DNA from: Clostridium lacusfryxellense
Lineage (GTDB): Bacteria; Bacillota; Clostridia; Clostridiales; Clostridiaceae
Direction of reading: 5' to 3'
Assembly (NCBI RefSeq): GCF_018861735.1
Contig: NZ_JAHLEB010000015.1
Span: 1 to 64,000, forward strand
DNA length: 64,000 nt
Part shown: one piece after another, positions 26,076 through 35,091 of the stretch
Layout: the number at the start of each line of letters is the position of its first letter
How positions within the stretch are numbered: position 1 is the first letter of the stretch
Translations under genes and position numbers: made by a program
The notes under the pieces: model-generated
The model's database searches: none
What the model saw: the letters and a program-made list of their open reading frames with translations, nothing else
Told to the model about the DNA's origin: nothing

Positions 26076-27047
26076 ATGAATGAAATTCAAAATATAGATA
26101 CATTGACCACCGAAATACTTATATTGAAGCAACAAACAGCTCAAAGCATGATTGAAATAGGTAAGCGATTGATAATAGTTAAAGAATCATTACCTCATGG
26201 AGAATGGGGTAAATGGCTAGAAGAAAAGGTTGATTTCAAACAAACCACAGCAAGCAAATTCATGAGAGTAGCAAAGGAGTTTTCAAACTTTCATACGTAT
26301 GAAGATTTGACACAATCTAAGATATTCGCACTATTGGATTTGCCCCAAGAGCAGAGAGAAACCTTTGTAAAAGATAATCCAGTAGATGAAATGACAACGA
26401 GGGAACTTCAAAAGGCTATAAAAGAAAATCAAGATTTAGAGGAAAAATTAAAAGAGTCTAGAGAATTTAATAAAAAAGCTAGTGAATTAGTTAATCTACG
26501 TGAGGATGAAAGAAATAAAGCTATCAAAGCATCAGAAGCTGCAAAGCGAATCGCGATTGAAAAATCAGAAGATGTAAAAAATTTGCAAGATGAACTTAGA
26601 AATCAAAAGGATAAAGCCATAAAGGATATTGAAGAACTACAAACATTTATCGGAGAGGCTAAATCATCTGGGAATGATGAAGAGGTTGTAAAGCTTAATT
26701 TACAACTACTAGAAATACAAGGTGACTTAGATAGTTCGGCACATAAAATTGATGAACTTGAAGTTCAACTCAAAGAGAGACCAATTGATGTAATAACAGC
26801 TGAGCCAATAATAATTGAGAAGGTACCTGAGGATATACAAAAAGAACTTGAGGAACTTAGGAGCAAAACCGGACAAAATACCACTCAGCCGGTTATTAAA
26901 TTTAAAATTTATTTTGATGAACTTCAGAATATTTTCAGGAATGAATTAGAGGTAATGGAAGAAATAAAAAAAGATTATCCTGAGATGTATTTGAAATGTA
27001 AAAACGGTATTTCAAATCTAATAAATAAAATGGCTGAGAGGCTGTAA
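26076..27047 (+). CDS. DUF3102-type coiled-coil phage protein
   Basis: Encodes 323 residues. The first 110 (LTTEILILKQQTAQSMIEIG, then WGKWLEEKVDFKQTTASKFM) match the DUF3102 pattern of phage and ICE proteins, with ParB-like helical features. Residues about 115-245 are a highly charged coiled coil, and the end is a small helical domain. GAGGAGG precedes the ATG. The role may be in replication or partition, but this is not shown. Confidence 0.7.
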   Translation: MNEIQNIDTLTTEILILKQQTAQSMIEIGKRLIIVKESLPHGEWGKWLEEKVDFKQTTASKFMRVAKEFSNFHTYEDLTQSKIFALLDLPQEQRETFVKDNPVDEMTTRELQKAIKENQDLEEKLKESREFNKKASELVNLREDERNKAIKASEAAKRIAIEKSEDVKNLQDELRNQKDKAIKDIEELQTFIGEAKSSGNDEEVVKLNLQLLEIQGDLDSSAHKIDELEVQLKERPIDVITAEPIIIEKVPEDIQKELEELRSKTGQNTTQPVIKFKIYFDELQNIFRNELEVMEEIKKDYPEMYLKCKNGISNLINKMAERL

Positions 27048-27232
27048 TGCAAGGAGCAATGAGAGGTATCTTTATAAAAGTTAAAAATGGCGATAAATCT
27101 TATCATAAAGATTTGTTAGATGCTGATAAAAAAGAAAGAACTGATTTTTATGACACTCTGAGCAAAGGTCAAGTAGCACATATACTTGAACAATTTGTAA
27201 CAAATACGATATTGGAGGACAAAAAAGTATGA
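27047..27232 (+). CDS. Small phage protein upstream of ssb
   Basis: Encodes up to 61 residues; the ATG overlaps the previous stop (TAATG) and its end overlaps ssb by 4 bases (ATGA). Contains [20 protein letters not shown] and is mostly helical. A second ATG at 27059 could be the start. Unknown function. Confidence 0.6.
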   Translation: MQGAMRGIFIKVKNGDKSYHKDLLDADKKERTDFYDTLSKGQVAHILEQFVTNTILEDKKV

Positions 27233-27669
27233 ATAAAGTTGTTTTAGTTGGTCGATTAACTAAAGATCCTGAATTAAAGTTTGCTCAAGGAACAGGTACC
27301 GCAGTAGCCACTTTCACTGTAGCTGTTAATAGAAGATTTAAAAGAGAAGGACAACCCGAAGCGGACTTTATACCAGTGGTGACATTTGGTAAACAGGCAG
27401 AAGCTACCGCTAATTACATGAAAAAAGGCAAGCTTTTAAGCGTTTCTGGAAACATTCAAACTAGAAATTATGAGGCTAAAGATGGTACTAGGAGATATGT
27501 TACTGAGGTTATAGCTGATGAGGTTGACTTCCTTGAATGGGGCGATAAAGCTTCAGGTACAAGTAATAATCAAGGTGGAAATAATAATAATGCATCTAAC
27601 ACTGGTTCTAATGATTTCGGTAGTGATAGCGATATAACTCCAGTGGATGATGGCGATATTCCTTTTTAA
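27229..27669 (+). CDS. ssb: Single-stranded DNA-binding protein
   Basis: Encodes 146 residues. OB-fold at 1-105 ([47 protein letters not shown]), then a flexible Asn/Gly/Ser linker and the acidic tip DDGDIPF that recruits replication and repair partners. Standard for phage or host SSB. GGAGG lies upstream, within the preceding gene. Confidence 0.96.
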   Translation: MNKVVLVGRLTKDPELKFAQGTGTAVATFTVAVNRRFKREGQPEADFIPVVTFGKQAEATANYMKKGKLLSVSGNIQTRNYEAKDGTRRYVTEVIADEVDFLEWGDKASGTSNNQGGNNNNASNTGSNDFGSDSDITPVDDGDIPF

Positions 27670-27702
27670 AAATAATGCAAATAAGCGATAGGAGAGATAG
27701 CG

Positions 27703-28338
27703 TTGAGATATAAATTTACTGACAAAGAAATAACGGAACTATTAAAAAATTTGGTTGTGCTTGTAGATTCTAGAGAACAGGCAAATAGTCACATTACAGA
27801 TTGGTTTGATAAGAGCAAAAAGAAGTATAAGGTACAAAAACTTGACTATGGAGATTACGGCTGTTATTTACCAATGGGGAGCTTCGAGGGACAGACTAGA
27901 GATATTTACTTCACTGATGAACTTGTCATTGAGAGGAAGTTCTGTATCGATGAATTAGCCATGAATCTAAAGGACAATAAAACTAATATCAACGAAATTA
28001 AGAAAGAAATAATTGATTTATTTGGAGATAAATATCTAGCAAAGGTATTGAAAACTGATTATAACAGGATGAAACAAGAGTTAACATCAATCAATAAGTA
28101 TGGAATAGAATTTTATATCTTCATGGAGGGTAAGGATTTTGATGAAGATATAAGAAAAGGGAAATTTAGAAGTAAATATGATCCAAGCACATTATACAAA
28201 AGATTCAAGGCACTTGAAAGAGAATTTAAAACTATAATACGTCCTGTTTCAAAGGAGTTCATGGGTAGCGAAATATATAATACTCTACGTTATGGGGTTA
28301 GAAATATATTAGTGCATAAGGGTTTCATAGAAGAGTGA
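27703..28338 (+). CDS. ERCC4-domain nuclease
   Basis: Encodes 211 residues. ERCC4/XPF-type nuclease motif: VVLVDSREQANSHITDW, LDYGDYGCYL and LVIERKFCIDELAMNL (the D...ERK catalytic set). Such phage nucleases may cut branched DNA. TTG start at 27703, after a GGAGAG site. Lies between ssb and the primase-helicase, which supports a replication or recombination role. Confidence 0.85.
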   Translation: MRYKFTDKEITELLKNLVVLVDSREQANSHITDWFDKSKKKYKVQKLDYGDYGCYLPMGSFEGQTRDIYFTDELVIERKFCIDELAMNLKDNKTNINEIKKEIIDLFGDKYLAKVLKTDYNRMKQELTSINKYGIEFYIFMEGKDFDEDIRKGKFRSKYDPSTLYKRFKALEREFKTIIRPVSKEFMGSEIYNTLRYGVRNILVHKGFIEE

Positions 28339-28364
28339 ACAAAAGCATAGAAAGGTGGTAGCGC

Positions 28365-30707
28365 ATGGACTTTAGCATTATCTTAAGTAAGTTTAAAAGT
28401 GTAAAAAAGAAAGGCAAAGGATATATAGCTATTTGTCCTGCGCATCCAGACAAAGAGGCTTCTCTATCCCTCTGGCATGATGTATCCGAAGGTAAAACAG
28501 TGTTAACTTGTCATGCCGGATGTGAAATTTCTGACATTCTTGATGCAGCAGGACTAAAGATAAGTGATCTATTTGACAGATCATTACCTGTAGGGGATTA
28601 CGATAGTAGATTTGAAAGAATATATCAATATCAAAGTAGTAATGGGAATGTTTTATTTGAAAAGGTAAGGTTTAAAGCCACTGAAACAAAAAAAAAGAAC
28701 TTCACACAAAGAAGAAAAATAGGGGATGCCATTGTGTGGGGATTAGAGGGTGGCGTCCATTTTGAAACCTATCCAGGGAGTAATGAGTGGACAAAAAATT
28801 TAGGAAAGAAAATAAATCCACTTGAGCAGGAATTCGAGAGTTGCGAACCAGTTTTATATAATCTCCCAGTGATTTTAAAAGCTATAGCTGCAGGTGAAGA
28901 AGTTCATATCGCAGAGGGTGAAAAGGATGCGGACAATCTTACCACATTGGGGTTCCCTTGTTGCTGTAATTTTGATGGAGCTTCAGCCAGTAAGCTAAAA
29001 CCTAAGTGGAGAAAATCTTATAATAAAATATTCAAAGGTGCCAAGGTTGTAATTTTTAACGACAATGACAATCCAGGTCGAACACATGCAGATTATATTG
29101 CTAGAGAGCTTAATGAAGTTGCTGAATATGTTAAACGTCCTGACCTTCCAGGTATTTTGGATAAAGAAGATATTACTGATTTTATTTCAGCTGGAAATGG
29201 TGAAAATGAAATAAGAGAAGTAATAGATTCTACATCAGTATATGAATATGATGATGCAGAAGAACAGAGTCTTATTAACTACAATTTTAGTGACGTTGGA
29301 AATGCTGAAAGACTTATGGCCATATACGGAAAAAACATTCGTTATAATCCTGTTCGTAGGAGTTGGTTGTTGTGGTCCAGCAAACACTGGGAGTTTGATT
29401 TTGTAGGTAAGATTGAAGGATTATCAAGGAAAGTAATACGAAAACTGCAGACAGAGGGCGACGATATTACTTTGGAGGGTTTACCTTATGATGAACAAGA
29501 TAAAAAGGAAAAATTAAAGCAATCTATTAAAAAGTATGTTCTTAGAAGTGAATCTGATGGGAAAATTAAAGCTATGGTCAATCAAGCCATGACCCAAAAT
29601 AGTCTTATTATTACTGAAACAGACAAAAACAATTATTTGCTAAATATAAAAAATGGGACCTTGAACCTTAAAACTGGGTTATTAGAAAAGCATGATAGAA
29701 GAAACTTCTGTACAAAAGTTATAGACGTTGAGTATGATCCTAAAACTCAATGTCCAAATTGGACAAGTTTTATAAACAAAATATTCATGGAGGACCAGGA
29801 GCTAATAAATTATATTCAGAAATCTGTAGGATATTCTATGACCGGAGATGCGAATTTACAATGCTTTTATATACTTCATGGTAATGGAGCAAATGGTAAG
29901 GGAACTTTCATAAAAACCATTATGAGGTTTCTGGGAGATTACTCTGACAGCTTAGATGCTAAGAGCATAATGGAAAAAATGGGTGATGAAGGTACAAGAG
30001 AAGAAATTGCAGGACTTTTAGGGAAGCGATTTGTAAGTGTGAATGAAATGAAAGGCTCTAAAAGCTTTGATGAAGGATTATTAAAATCTATGACTTCAGG
30101 AGCAGATGAAACTGTTAAGGTTAGAAATTTATATGAATCAAGTTTTAACTTAAAACCAACATTTAAACTGTGGATGTCAACTAACCATATGCCTAAAATT
30201 AATAATGATGATGATGGTATTTGGAGAAGAATTAGAAAAATTCCTTTTAAATATAAATTTGTTGATGGTGATAAGGACGTAAATTTCTTTGAAAATAAAT
30301 TGTTACCTGAAATGCCTGGGATATTAAACTGGGCAATAGAGGGCTGCTTAAAGTGGCAACAAGAGGGTGAATGTATTCCAGATGTTGTTAAAGCTAGTGT
30401 AGATGAATATCGAATTGACAGTGACCCTATTCAAAGATTTATAGCTGATGAATGCATAGTAGCTAATAGCGAAACTGTAAGGGTTAATGTACCCGATATG
30501 TACAAGTGTTACGAGTCTTGGTGTAAAGAAAACAAAGAATATACACTTTCATCTATTAAATTTACTAAGAAAATGAATGAGAAGGAATTTGAAAAGGGTA
30601 GGAGCAATAGCGGCTTATATTGGAAAGGTATTGGATTACTAGATAAGGATCATCAAGTAAACATTACCGAATGTAACAACAAATTCAATCCTTTTGTTAA
30701 GGATTAG
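28365..30707 (+). CDS. P4-type primase-helicase
   Basis: Encodes 780 residues in one chain. A CHC2-like zinc site (CPAHPDKEASLSL, then LTCHAGC, about 22-50) is followed by a TOPRIM domain (HIAEGEKDADNLTTLG about 180-195; VVIFNDNDNPGRTHA about 226-240), a D5-N domain and an SF3-type helicase with Walker A GNGANGKGT (from residue 506), ending in a winged helix. It makes primers and unwinds DNA for phage replication. AAAGGTGG precedes the ATG. Confidence 0.93.
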   Translation: MDFSIILSKFKSVKKKGKGYIAICPAHPDKEASLSLWHDVSEGKTVLTCHAGCEISDILDAAGLKISDLFDRSLPVGDYDSRFERIYQYQSSNGNVLFEKVRFKATETKKKNFTQRRKIGDAIVWGLEGGVHFETYPGSNEWTKNLGKKINPLEQEFESCEPVLYNLPVILKAIAAGEEVHIAEGEKDADNLTTLGFPCCCNFDGASASKLKPKWRKSYNKIFKGAKVVIFNDNDNPGRTHADYIARELNEVAEYVKRPDLPGILDKEDITDFISAGNGENEIREVIDSTSVYEYDDAEEQSLINYNFSDVGNAERLMAIYGKNIRYNPVRRSWLLWSSKHWEFDFVGKIEGLSRKVIRKLQTEGDDITLEGLPYDEQDKKEKLKQSIKKYVLRSESDGKIKAMVNQAMTQNSLIITETDKNNYLLNIKNGTLNLKTGLLEKHDRRNFCTKVIDVEYDPKTQCPNWTSFINKIFMEDQELINYIQKSVGYSMTGDANLQCFYILHGNGANGKGTFIKTIMRFLGDYSDSLDAKSIMEKMGDEGTREEIAGLLGKRFVSVNEMKGSKSFDEGLLKSMTSGADETVKVRNLYESSFNLKPTFKLWMSTNHMPKINNDDDGIWRRIRKIPFKYKFVDGDKDVNFFENKLLPEMPGILNWAIEGCLKWQQEGECIPDVVKASVDEYRIDSDPIQRFIADECIVANSETVRVNVPDMYKCYESWCKENKEYTLSSIKFTKKMNEKEFEKGRSNSGLYWKGIGLLDKDHQVNITECNNKFNPFVKD

Positions 30708-30730
30708 ATATGAGAGAGAGGTAAATTATT

Positions 30731-31477
30731 ATGAATTTAGAAAATGGAATTAAAGATATTATCAGCAAAAAATTAGAGGATGGAACAGTTGAAAAGCTTA
30801 TTGGAGATGAATTAGAAAAAGGGATTATAAGAGCACTTGATCGTATATTAGGTAGTTACGGCGATGTTACCAAAGTGATTGAAGAAAAAGTTAAAGCTGT
30901 TATGATTCCTTACCTTGAGGGTTACGATTATAGCAAGTATATAGTTAAACTAGATTCTATTCTAGTTGATGTTTTGAAGAGTTCTGCATTAGAAAATAAA
31001 AAATTATTGACTAATTTTAAAGAGCTGATGATTTCAGATGAAAAAAAGAAAAGCATTAAAAGTTCTGAATTATTTGAAGCATGGAAGAAATATGTGTGTA
31101 AAAACGTGGCAACTTCTGAATTAGAAGTTGAATATGATGATGGCCCTAGCTATGAATGTGTTGAGGTTACATTAACTATTGATGAAGATGAAGGTAGAAA
31201 TTGGAGCTCTTTTGAATATGCAACATTAGTGCTTGAATGTGAAAAAGATGAAGATATGAATTTTGCTATAAGACTTAGTAAATACAATAAAGATAAGGGC
31301 GCAAAGTGGGATATATCTTATGATACTGCCCATGATATAAAGTCCTTAAGATACTTAAATGAGTTTGAAATATTTTTAATGAAATTGGCCCAAAATGGTA
31401 CAACGTTAGAGGCAGATATCACTGATGATTCTGACGATATTACACCTGATGCAGAGCCAGAAGCTTCATTTAGTTAG
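30731..31477 (+). CDS. Phage protein of unknown function
   Basis: Encodes 248 residues, acidic, especially the last 25. Helical N-terminal half (IKDIISKKLEDGTVEKLIGD) and a strand-rich middle (EYDDGPSYECVEVTLTIDED). Follows the primase by 23 bases in the same operon. No family is recognised with confidence. Confidence 0.65.
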   Translation: MNLENGIKDIISKKLEDGTVEKLIGDELEKGIIRALDRILGSYGDVTKVIEEKVKAVMIPYLEGYDYSKYIVKLDSILVDVLKSSALENKKLLTNFKELMISDEKKKSIKSSELFEAWKKYVCKNVATSELEVEYDDGPSYECVEVTLTIDEDEGRNWSSFEYATLVLECEKDEDMNFAIRLSKYNKDKGAKWDISYDTAHDIKSLRYLNEFEIFLMKLAQNGTTLEADITDDSDDITPDAEPEASFS

Positions 31478-31500
31478 TAAAAATATGAGAGGGGTACGCT

Positions 31501-31848
31501 ATGAGAAAAATTAAATTCAGAGGCAAAAATATAAAAACTAATAAATGGGAACATGGTGATCTTCTTCAAGCACCAGCACAGAAACAGGCGTGGATATTTA
31601 GTTCCTTAAATAAACAAGTTATACCTGAAAGCGTTGGACAATATTCAGAGCAAAATGATGTTAATGGTAATGAAATATATGAGGGCATGAATGTACGTCA
31701 AGTGAATGTTTTAGTTGGTACAAAGGATAGAGACTTCACTGGCGTGGTTAAGTTTTATGATGGTACTTGGTGGATTGATAGTGGAACTGATGCAGTAGAA
31801 CTATTCACTGAAACTTGTAAAAATACAATTATTACTGGAGAAGAGTAA
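31501..31848 (+). CDS. YopX-family protein
   Basis: Encodes 115 residues with the YopX pattern: MRKIKFRGKNIKTNKWEHGD at the start, VIPESVGQYSEQNDVNGNEI in the middle, and VRQVNVL...GVVKFYDGTWWI. YopX proteins are common in phages of Gram-positive bacteria; the role is unknown. GAGAGGGG precedes the ATG. Confidence 0.85.
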   Translation: MRKIKFRGKNIKTNKWEHGDLLQAPAQKQAWIFSSLNKQVIPESVGQYSEQNDVNGNEIYEGMNVRQVNVLVGTKDRDFTGVVKFYDGTWWIDSGTDAVELFTETCKNTIITGEE

Positions 31849-31875
31849 GACGAAATTTAATATAGGGGGAAACAA

Positions 31876-32526
31876 ATGAGTAATAAAAAGATATTAATAG
31901 TGTTTGGAATATGTTTAATGTTGATGCTGCCATCCCAAATGATATTGGCAAAAGGGTCGCATTCAAGTTCACATTCATCAAGTAGATCATCAAGCTTTCG
32001 TTCATCCAGTAGTTATAAAAGTTCTTCAAAATCTACTACTAAAGCAAAAACACCTACTAAGGCATCAATAGCAAAAACAAAATCAGATACCACAAAAACC
32101 AAAGTTTACAATGTGAATAAGGCAAAAGCTACTGCAAAAGAAACAGCTACAAAAGCTAAAGCAAAGGCATATAAAACTGCTACTAAAACAAAAGCTGCAG
32201 CTTATAAAACTAAAGTAAAAAAGGAAACTAAGGCTAGAAATTACACTAATTACACCACCTATAGAACAACACATATAAATAATAACTATAGACATCCAAC
32301 ATATAAGACGTATTTTAGTCCAGGCTATTATAGTTTTAACTCAAGTAATTGCTTCTGGTCAAACTATTGGTTGTATCAAGCTATGTCTCAACATTCAATG
32401 TATCCGGTTAATAATGTAGTTACTGGATCACCTGCTACTTATTCCAGATGGCATGATGTATTTACTGTAATAGTTGTTATTGGAATAGGTTATGTAATAT
32501 ACAGAATTGTAAGAAGAAGATATTAG
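31876..32526 (+). CDS. Secreted, Ser- and Lys/Ala/Thr-rich membrane-anchored protein
   Basis: Encodes 216 residues. Signal peptide with cleavage after about residue 25 (LPSQMILAKGSHSS). Then a run of about 30 residues mostly Ser, a Lys/Ala/Thr-rich repetitive section (about 50-120), an aromatic Tyr/Asn-rich section and a C-terminal helix VFTVIVVIGIGYVIYRIV with a basic tail. It should be exported and held at the membrane. Low complexity prevents family assignment. It may be a lysogenic-conversion or superinfection-exclusion protein, or may bind wall polymers or DNA; all inferred. Confidence 0.65.
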   Translation: MSNKKILIVFGICLMLMLPSQMILAKGSHSSSHSSSRSSSFRSSSSYKSSSKSTTKAKTPTKASIAKTKSDTTKTKVYNVNKAKATAKETATKAKAKAYKTATKTKAAAYKTKVKKETKARNYTNYTTYRTTHINNNYRHPTYKTYFSPGYYSFNSSNCFWSNYWLYQAMSQHSMYPVNNVVTGSPATYSRWHDVFTVIVVIGIGYVIYRIVRRRY

Positions 32527-32573
32527 ATCCATATATGATTAAAATGTGCAATAAAAATTAGGAGGTAATTAAT

Positions 32574-32939
32574 ATGTTAAAAGTAAAAATGGTGTCAGTT
32601 AAATCATCAAATGTAAAGTCAGTAGGGTATGACGAAGATTATAGAAGTATCCACGTAGAACTTATTAGTGGAGAAAAGTACATGTATAAATGTGTTCCTA
32701 AAATGGTATTTGAGGATTTACTAATAGCAACGTCAATAGGTTCTTATATCAATAGGTATTTAAGAGATTCTTATGATGTAGAGACTCAAAATTCTTTCTA
32801 TGCATTAGAGAAAGCTTCGAAGCCTTTAATTGATTATTTAAATAAATATTATAATCCAATGGCAACTGCAATAGTAACAGAGGGTAGAGTAGATATTGTA
32901 AGTAATGAAATGGGAATGCCTTTAAAAGTTAGAGATTAG
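32574..32939 (+). CDS. KTSC-domain protein
   Basis: Encodes 121 residues. Residues 5-62 fit the KTSC domain (VKSSNVKSVGYDEDYRSIHV, then YKCVPKMVFEDLL and GSYINRYLRDSY). KTSC proteins are small, with an RNA-processing association proposed but little evidence. Tail of about 50 residues has no assignment. Last gene of the early operon; TAGGAGG site. Confidence 0.8.
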   Translation: MLKVKMVSVKSSNVKSVGYDEDYRSIHVELISGEKYMYKCVPKMVFEDLLIATSIGSYINRYLRDSYDVETQNSFYALEKASKPLIDYLNKYYNPMATAIVTEGRVDIVSNEMGMPLKVRD

Positions 32940-33063
32940 TTAGTACGCACTTCAATAAAATAATGAAATAATTTAAAATAGAAAACTGTTCTTTGAAAAC
33001 TGAATAATGCGGTGTTAAATGACCTTTTTAACAGCTAAAAATATATTTAATTTCCCTATTGCA

Positions 33064-33087
33064 ATACCGTACAATGTACGGTATAAT
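33064..33087 (+). promoter_or_regulatory. Palindromic operator over a -10 box
   Basis: ATACCGTAC, AAT, GTACGGTAT is a perfect 21-base palindrome (33064-33084) overlapping a TATAAT at 33082-33087. It precedes the two small genes at 33120-33565 and looks like a repressor-controlled promoter. None of the window's regulators is known to bind it. Confidence 0.6.
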
Positions 33088-33119
33088 TAAAATATCAGAT
33101 AAGTAAGGGGGAATATAAA

Positions 33120-33383
33120 ATGATAAAAAGTAAAGAGGATGCAAGATTATATTTAATAGATTGTATGGGTGGAACTGAAAATGCAAAATGGGAAGGGAAA
33201 TATTACACACTTAATGAAGTACAACAAGAGAACACATATAGGTGGAATGCTGGTGGTGCTAGAATATTTGATGAAAACAATCAAATTACATTTGAAATTT
33301 TAATAGATGCTACCTACAAAAACAGAAAAGTTATAAATAATTACCATAAAAATTTTAAAAAGTGGTTAAATGGGGTGGCTTAA
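33120..33383 (+). CDS. Small phage protein under the palindromic promoter
   Basis: Encodes 87 residues after AAGGGGG. Contains MIKSKEDARLYLIDCMGG at the start and NYHKNFKKWLNGVA at the end. Its stop overlaps the next ATG (TAATG), so the two are coupled. The arrangement (operator, gene, ribbon-helix-helix-like partner, terminator) resembles a two-gene regulatory or toxin-antitoxin unit, but no toxin fold is recognised. Confidence 0.6.
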   Translation: MIKSKEDARLYLIDCMGGTENAKWEGKYYTLNEVQQENTYRWNAGGARIFDENNQITFEILIDATYKNRKVINNYHKNFKKWLNGVA

Positions 33384-33565
33384 TGTCACCTCGTATATAC
33401 TCTGAAATAAGAGTACATCATAAAACAGACGAAGAAAAAACGAATTTTAAAGAAATGGCAACAAAACAAGCTTCTAAGCTAGGGTTAACCGTGGCAGACT
33501 ATATAAGACTAATAATAGAATTAGATAGTGCCACAGGGTTAATAGAACAATTAAAAAACAAATAG
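33383..33565 (+). CDS. Ribbon-helix-helix-like small protein
   Basis: Encodes 60 residues. Begins MSPRIYSEIRVHHKTDEEKT and then FKEMATKQASKLGLTVADYI, the strand-helix-helix pattern of Arc/CopG-like DNA-binding proteins. Likely binds the palindrome at 33064. Coupled by one-base overlap to the upstream gene and followed at once by a strong terminator. Confidence 0.6.
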   Translation: MSPRIYSEIRVHHKTDEEKTNFKEMATKQASKLGLTVADYIRLIIELDSATGLIEQLKNK

Positions 33566-33614
33566 ATTAGCACCGCAGTATTCAGTTTGAATAGGCGGTG
33601 CTAATCTATTTTAA
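33561..33614 (+). terminator. Strong terminator
   Basis: AATAGATTAGCACCGC and its perfect complement flank an 18-base loop, followed by TTAATT. It closes the small two-gene unit. Confidence 0.8.
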
Positions 33615-33655
33615 TTAGTGCGTAATTCCAATAAATAATGCAAGGAGGATAAGAA

Positions 33656-33856
33656 ATGAATACCAAATGTACATGGACATTTATAGAATGCCTTGAAACT
33701 AATAAAAAGTGGTCATTAAAAACAGATTGCAGCAAAGATGTAATTATGACTAGAAACAATAAGTATGATAAATTGTTTAAACTGGCACAGTCTAAAGATA
33801 CTATTTGTCCATTTTGTGGTGAAGAATTGATTTTTTATAATCCGTACGAGGACTAA
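33656..33856 (+). CDS. Small protein with C-terminal CxxC
   Basis: Encodes 66 residues after CAAGGAGG. CTWTFIECLETNKKW near the start and CPFCGEELIFYN near the end suggest a small metal-binding protein. It is transcribed separately, between two terminator-like structures. Unknown function. Confidence 0.6.
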   Translation: MNTKCTWTFIECLETNKKWSLKTDCSKDVIMTRNNKYDKLFKLAQSKDTICPFCGEELIFYNPYED

Positions 33857-33954
33857 GTTACTTCATAATATCCAAAAACCTCGCAACAAATTAATTATAA
33901 AAACTTCATAATTTGACCGTTTTTTTACCTACTATTTCATTATAATAGCTACAT

Positions 33955-34037
33955 AGAAAAAGAGAGCCCCTGTCTCGACAACATACAGCTCTCTTTCTCT
34001 TGTTAAATCTCAACTTGGAGATAAGGCTATTATAACA
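33955..34037 (-). ncRNA. Candidate short minus-strand RNA
   Basis: On the minus strand an extended -10 (TGTTATAAT, 34029-34037) would start an RNA near 34022. It would end at a hairpin (AGAGAGC paired with GCTCTCT, about 33960-33999) followed by TTTTTCT. The transcript would be about 65 bases without a reading frame. On the plus strand GGAGATAAG and CTTTATCTCC also pair across this promoter. It could be a regulatory RNA or an attenuator of the recombinase gene. The -35 is weak. Confidence 0.4.
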
Positions 34038-34078
34038 TACCTTTATCTCCTCTTTGTGAAATTGTAGGAGGTATTGGT

Positions 34079-35071
34079 ATGAGTATAGCTAATAATGAAG
34101 TAATAATTCGCATGGTTGGAAAATTGACATTGGAGTTTCCAGACATAAATCAGTTAAAAGTTAGAGAAATAATTGAAGATGTCCTGTACAAATTTGATTT
34201 AGTGCCACAGGAACTTGGGCTAGTAACAAGTAATGATACAATCGAAAAATTGCAGATATATCTAGTGGTGAAAAAGCTAGATGGATTAAGCATAACTACG
34301 CTAAAGGGATATAACAGTAACCTACTAATATTTGCAAATAGACTTATAAAGCCATTAGCATCAATAACTACAATGGACTTGAGAATGTATTTGGCGCAAA
34401 GATGTAAAAAGTTAATGCCAACTAGCACCAACGAACAAATTTATATATTAAAAAGTTTTTTTGGATGGCTAAATGATGAAGAGTATATTATAACTAATCC
34501 TGCCAGAAAGTTGAAATTGACAAAAGAGCCTGTAAGATTGAGACAACCGCTTACAGAAGAACAGATGGAAATATTCAGGCAGGCATGTATTACAGATAGA
34601 GAAAGGGCAATAACAGAATTTCTGTATAGCTCAGCATGTCGTCTAAGTGATGCGGTTACTATAAGTTTAGAGGACATTAATTGGGAAGAGTGCACAGCCG
34701 TTGTAATTGGAAAAGGGAATAAAGAACGTGAGATTTACTTTTCTATAAAAGCAAAAATTCTTCTGAAAAAATATTTAAAAACAAGAAAAGGTATTAGTAA
34801 TGCATTATTCGTAGGGTCTAAAAACCCATATTCTCGGCTAGGTGGAAGAAGTATTGAGCATGAAATAGCAACAATAAAAAAGAGAAGTGGATTAGGAGTT
34901 AATGTATTTCCGCATTTGTTCCGTCATGGGAAAGCAACAGATCTATCCAACTCAGGCACACCAATCCAAATAATAAAAGAAATTTTAGGCCATGAGAACA
35001 TTTCAACGACTACAATATATGCAAAAGTGAGTAAGGAAAACATAATGCACGAATACAGAAGAACTTCTTAA
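34079..35071 (+). CDS. Tyrosine recombinase (XerC/D-like)
   Basis: Encodes 330 residues. Core-binding domain at about 50-150 (YLVVKKLDGLSITTLKGYNS) and catalytic domain with Arg in EFLYSSACRLSDAVTISLED, HLFRHGKATDL (HxxR), GHENIS and nucleophile Tyr in STTTIYAKVSKEN. The prophage already has a serine integrase, so this enzyme probably has another job, such as dimer resolution or inversion. GTAGGAGG precedes the ATG. It lies next to the iteron-like region at 35248. Confidence 0.9.
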   Translation: MSIANNEVIIRMVGKLTLEFPDINQLKVREIIEDVLYKFDLVPQELGLVTSNDTIEKLQIYLVVKKLDGLSITTLKGYNSNLLIFANRLIKPLASITTMDLRMYLAQRCKKLMPTSTNEQIYILKSFFGWLNDEEYIITNPARKLKLTKEPVRLRQPLTEEQMEIFRQACITDRERAITEFLYSSACRLSDAVTISLEDINWEECTAVVIGKGNKEREIYFSIKAKILLKKYLKTRKGISNALFVGSKNPYSRLGGRSIEHEIATIKKRSGLGVNVFPHLFRHGKATDLSNSGTPIQIIKEILGHENISTTTIYAKVSKENIMHEYRRTS

Positions 35072-35091
35072 AAAATATAGGGAGGGTAAAA

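Noticed and set aside
33941-33946. Plus-strand promoter at TATAAT before the tyrosine recombinase
   Set aside because: The nearest -35-like TTGACC (33913) is 22 bases away, too far for a standard promoter, and no reading frame follows until 34079.
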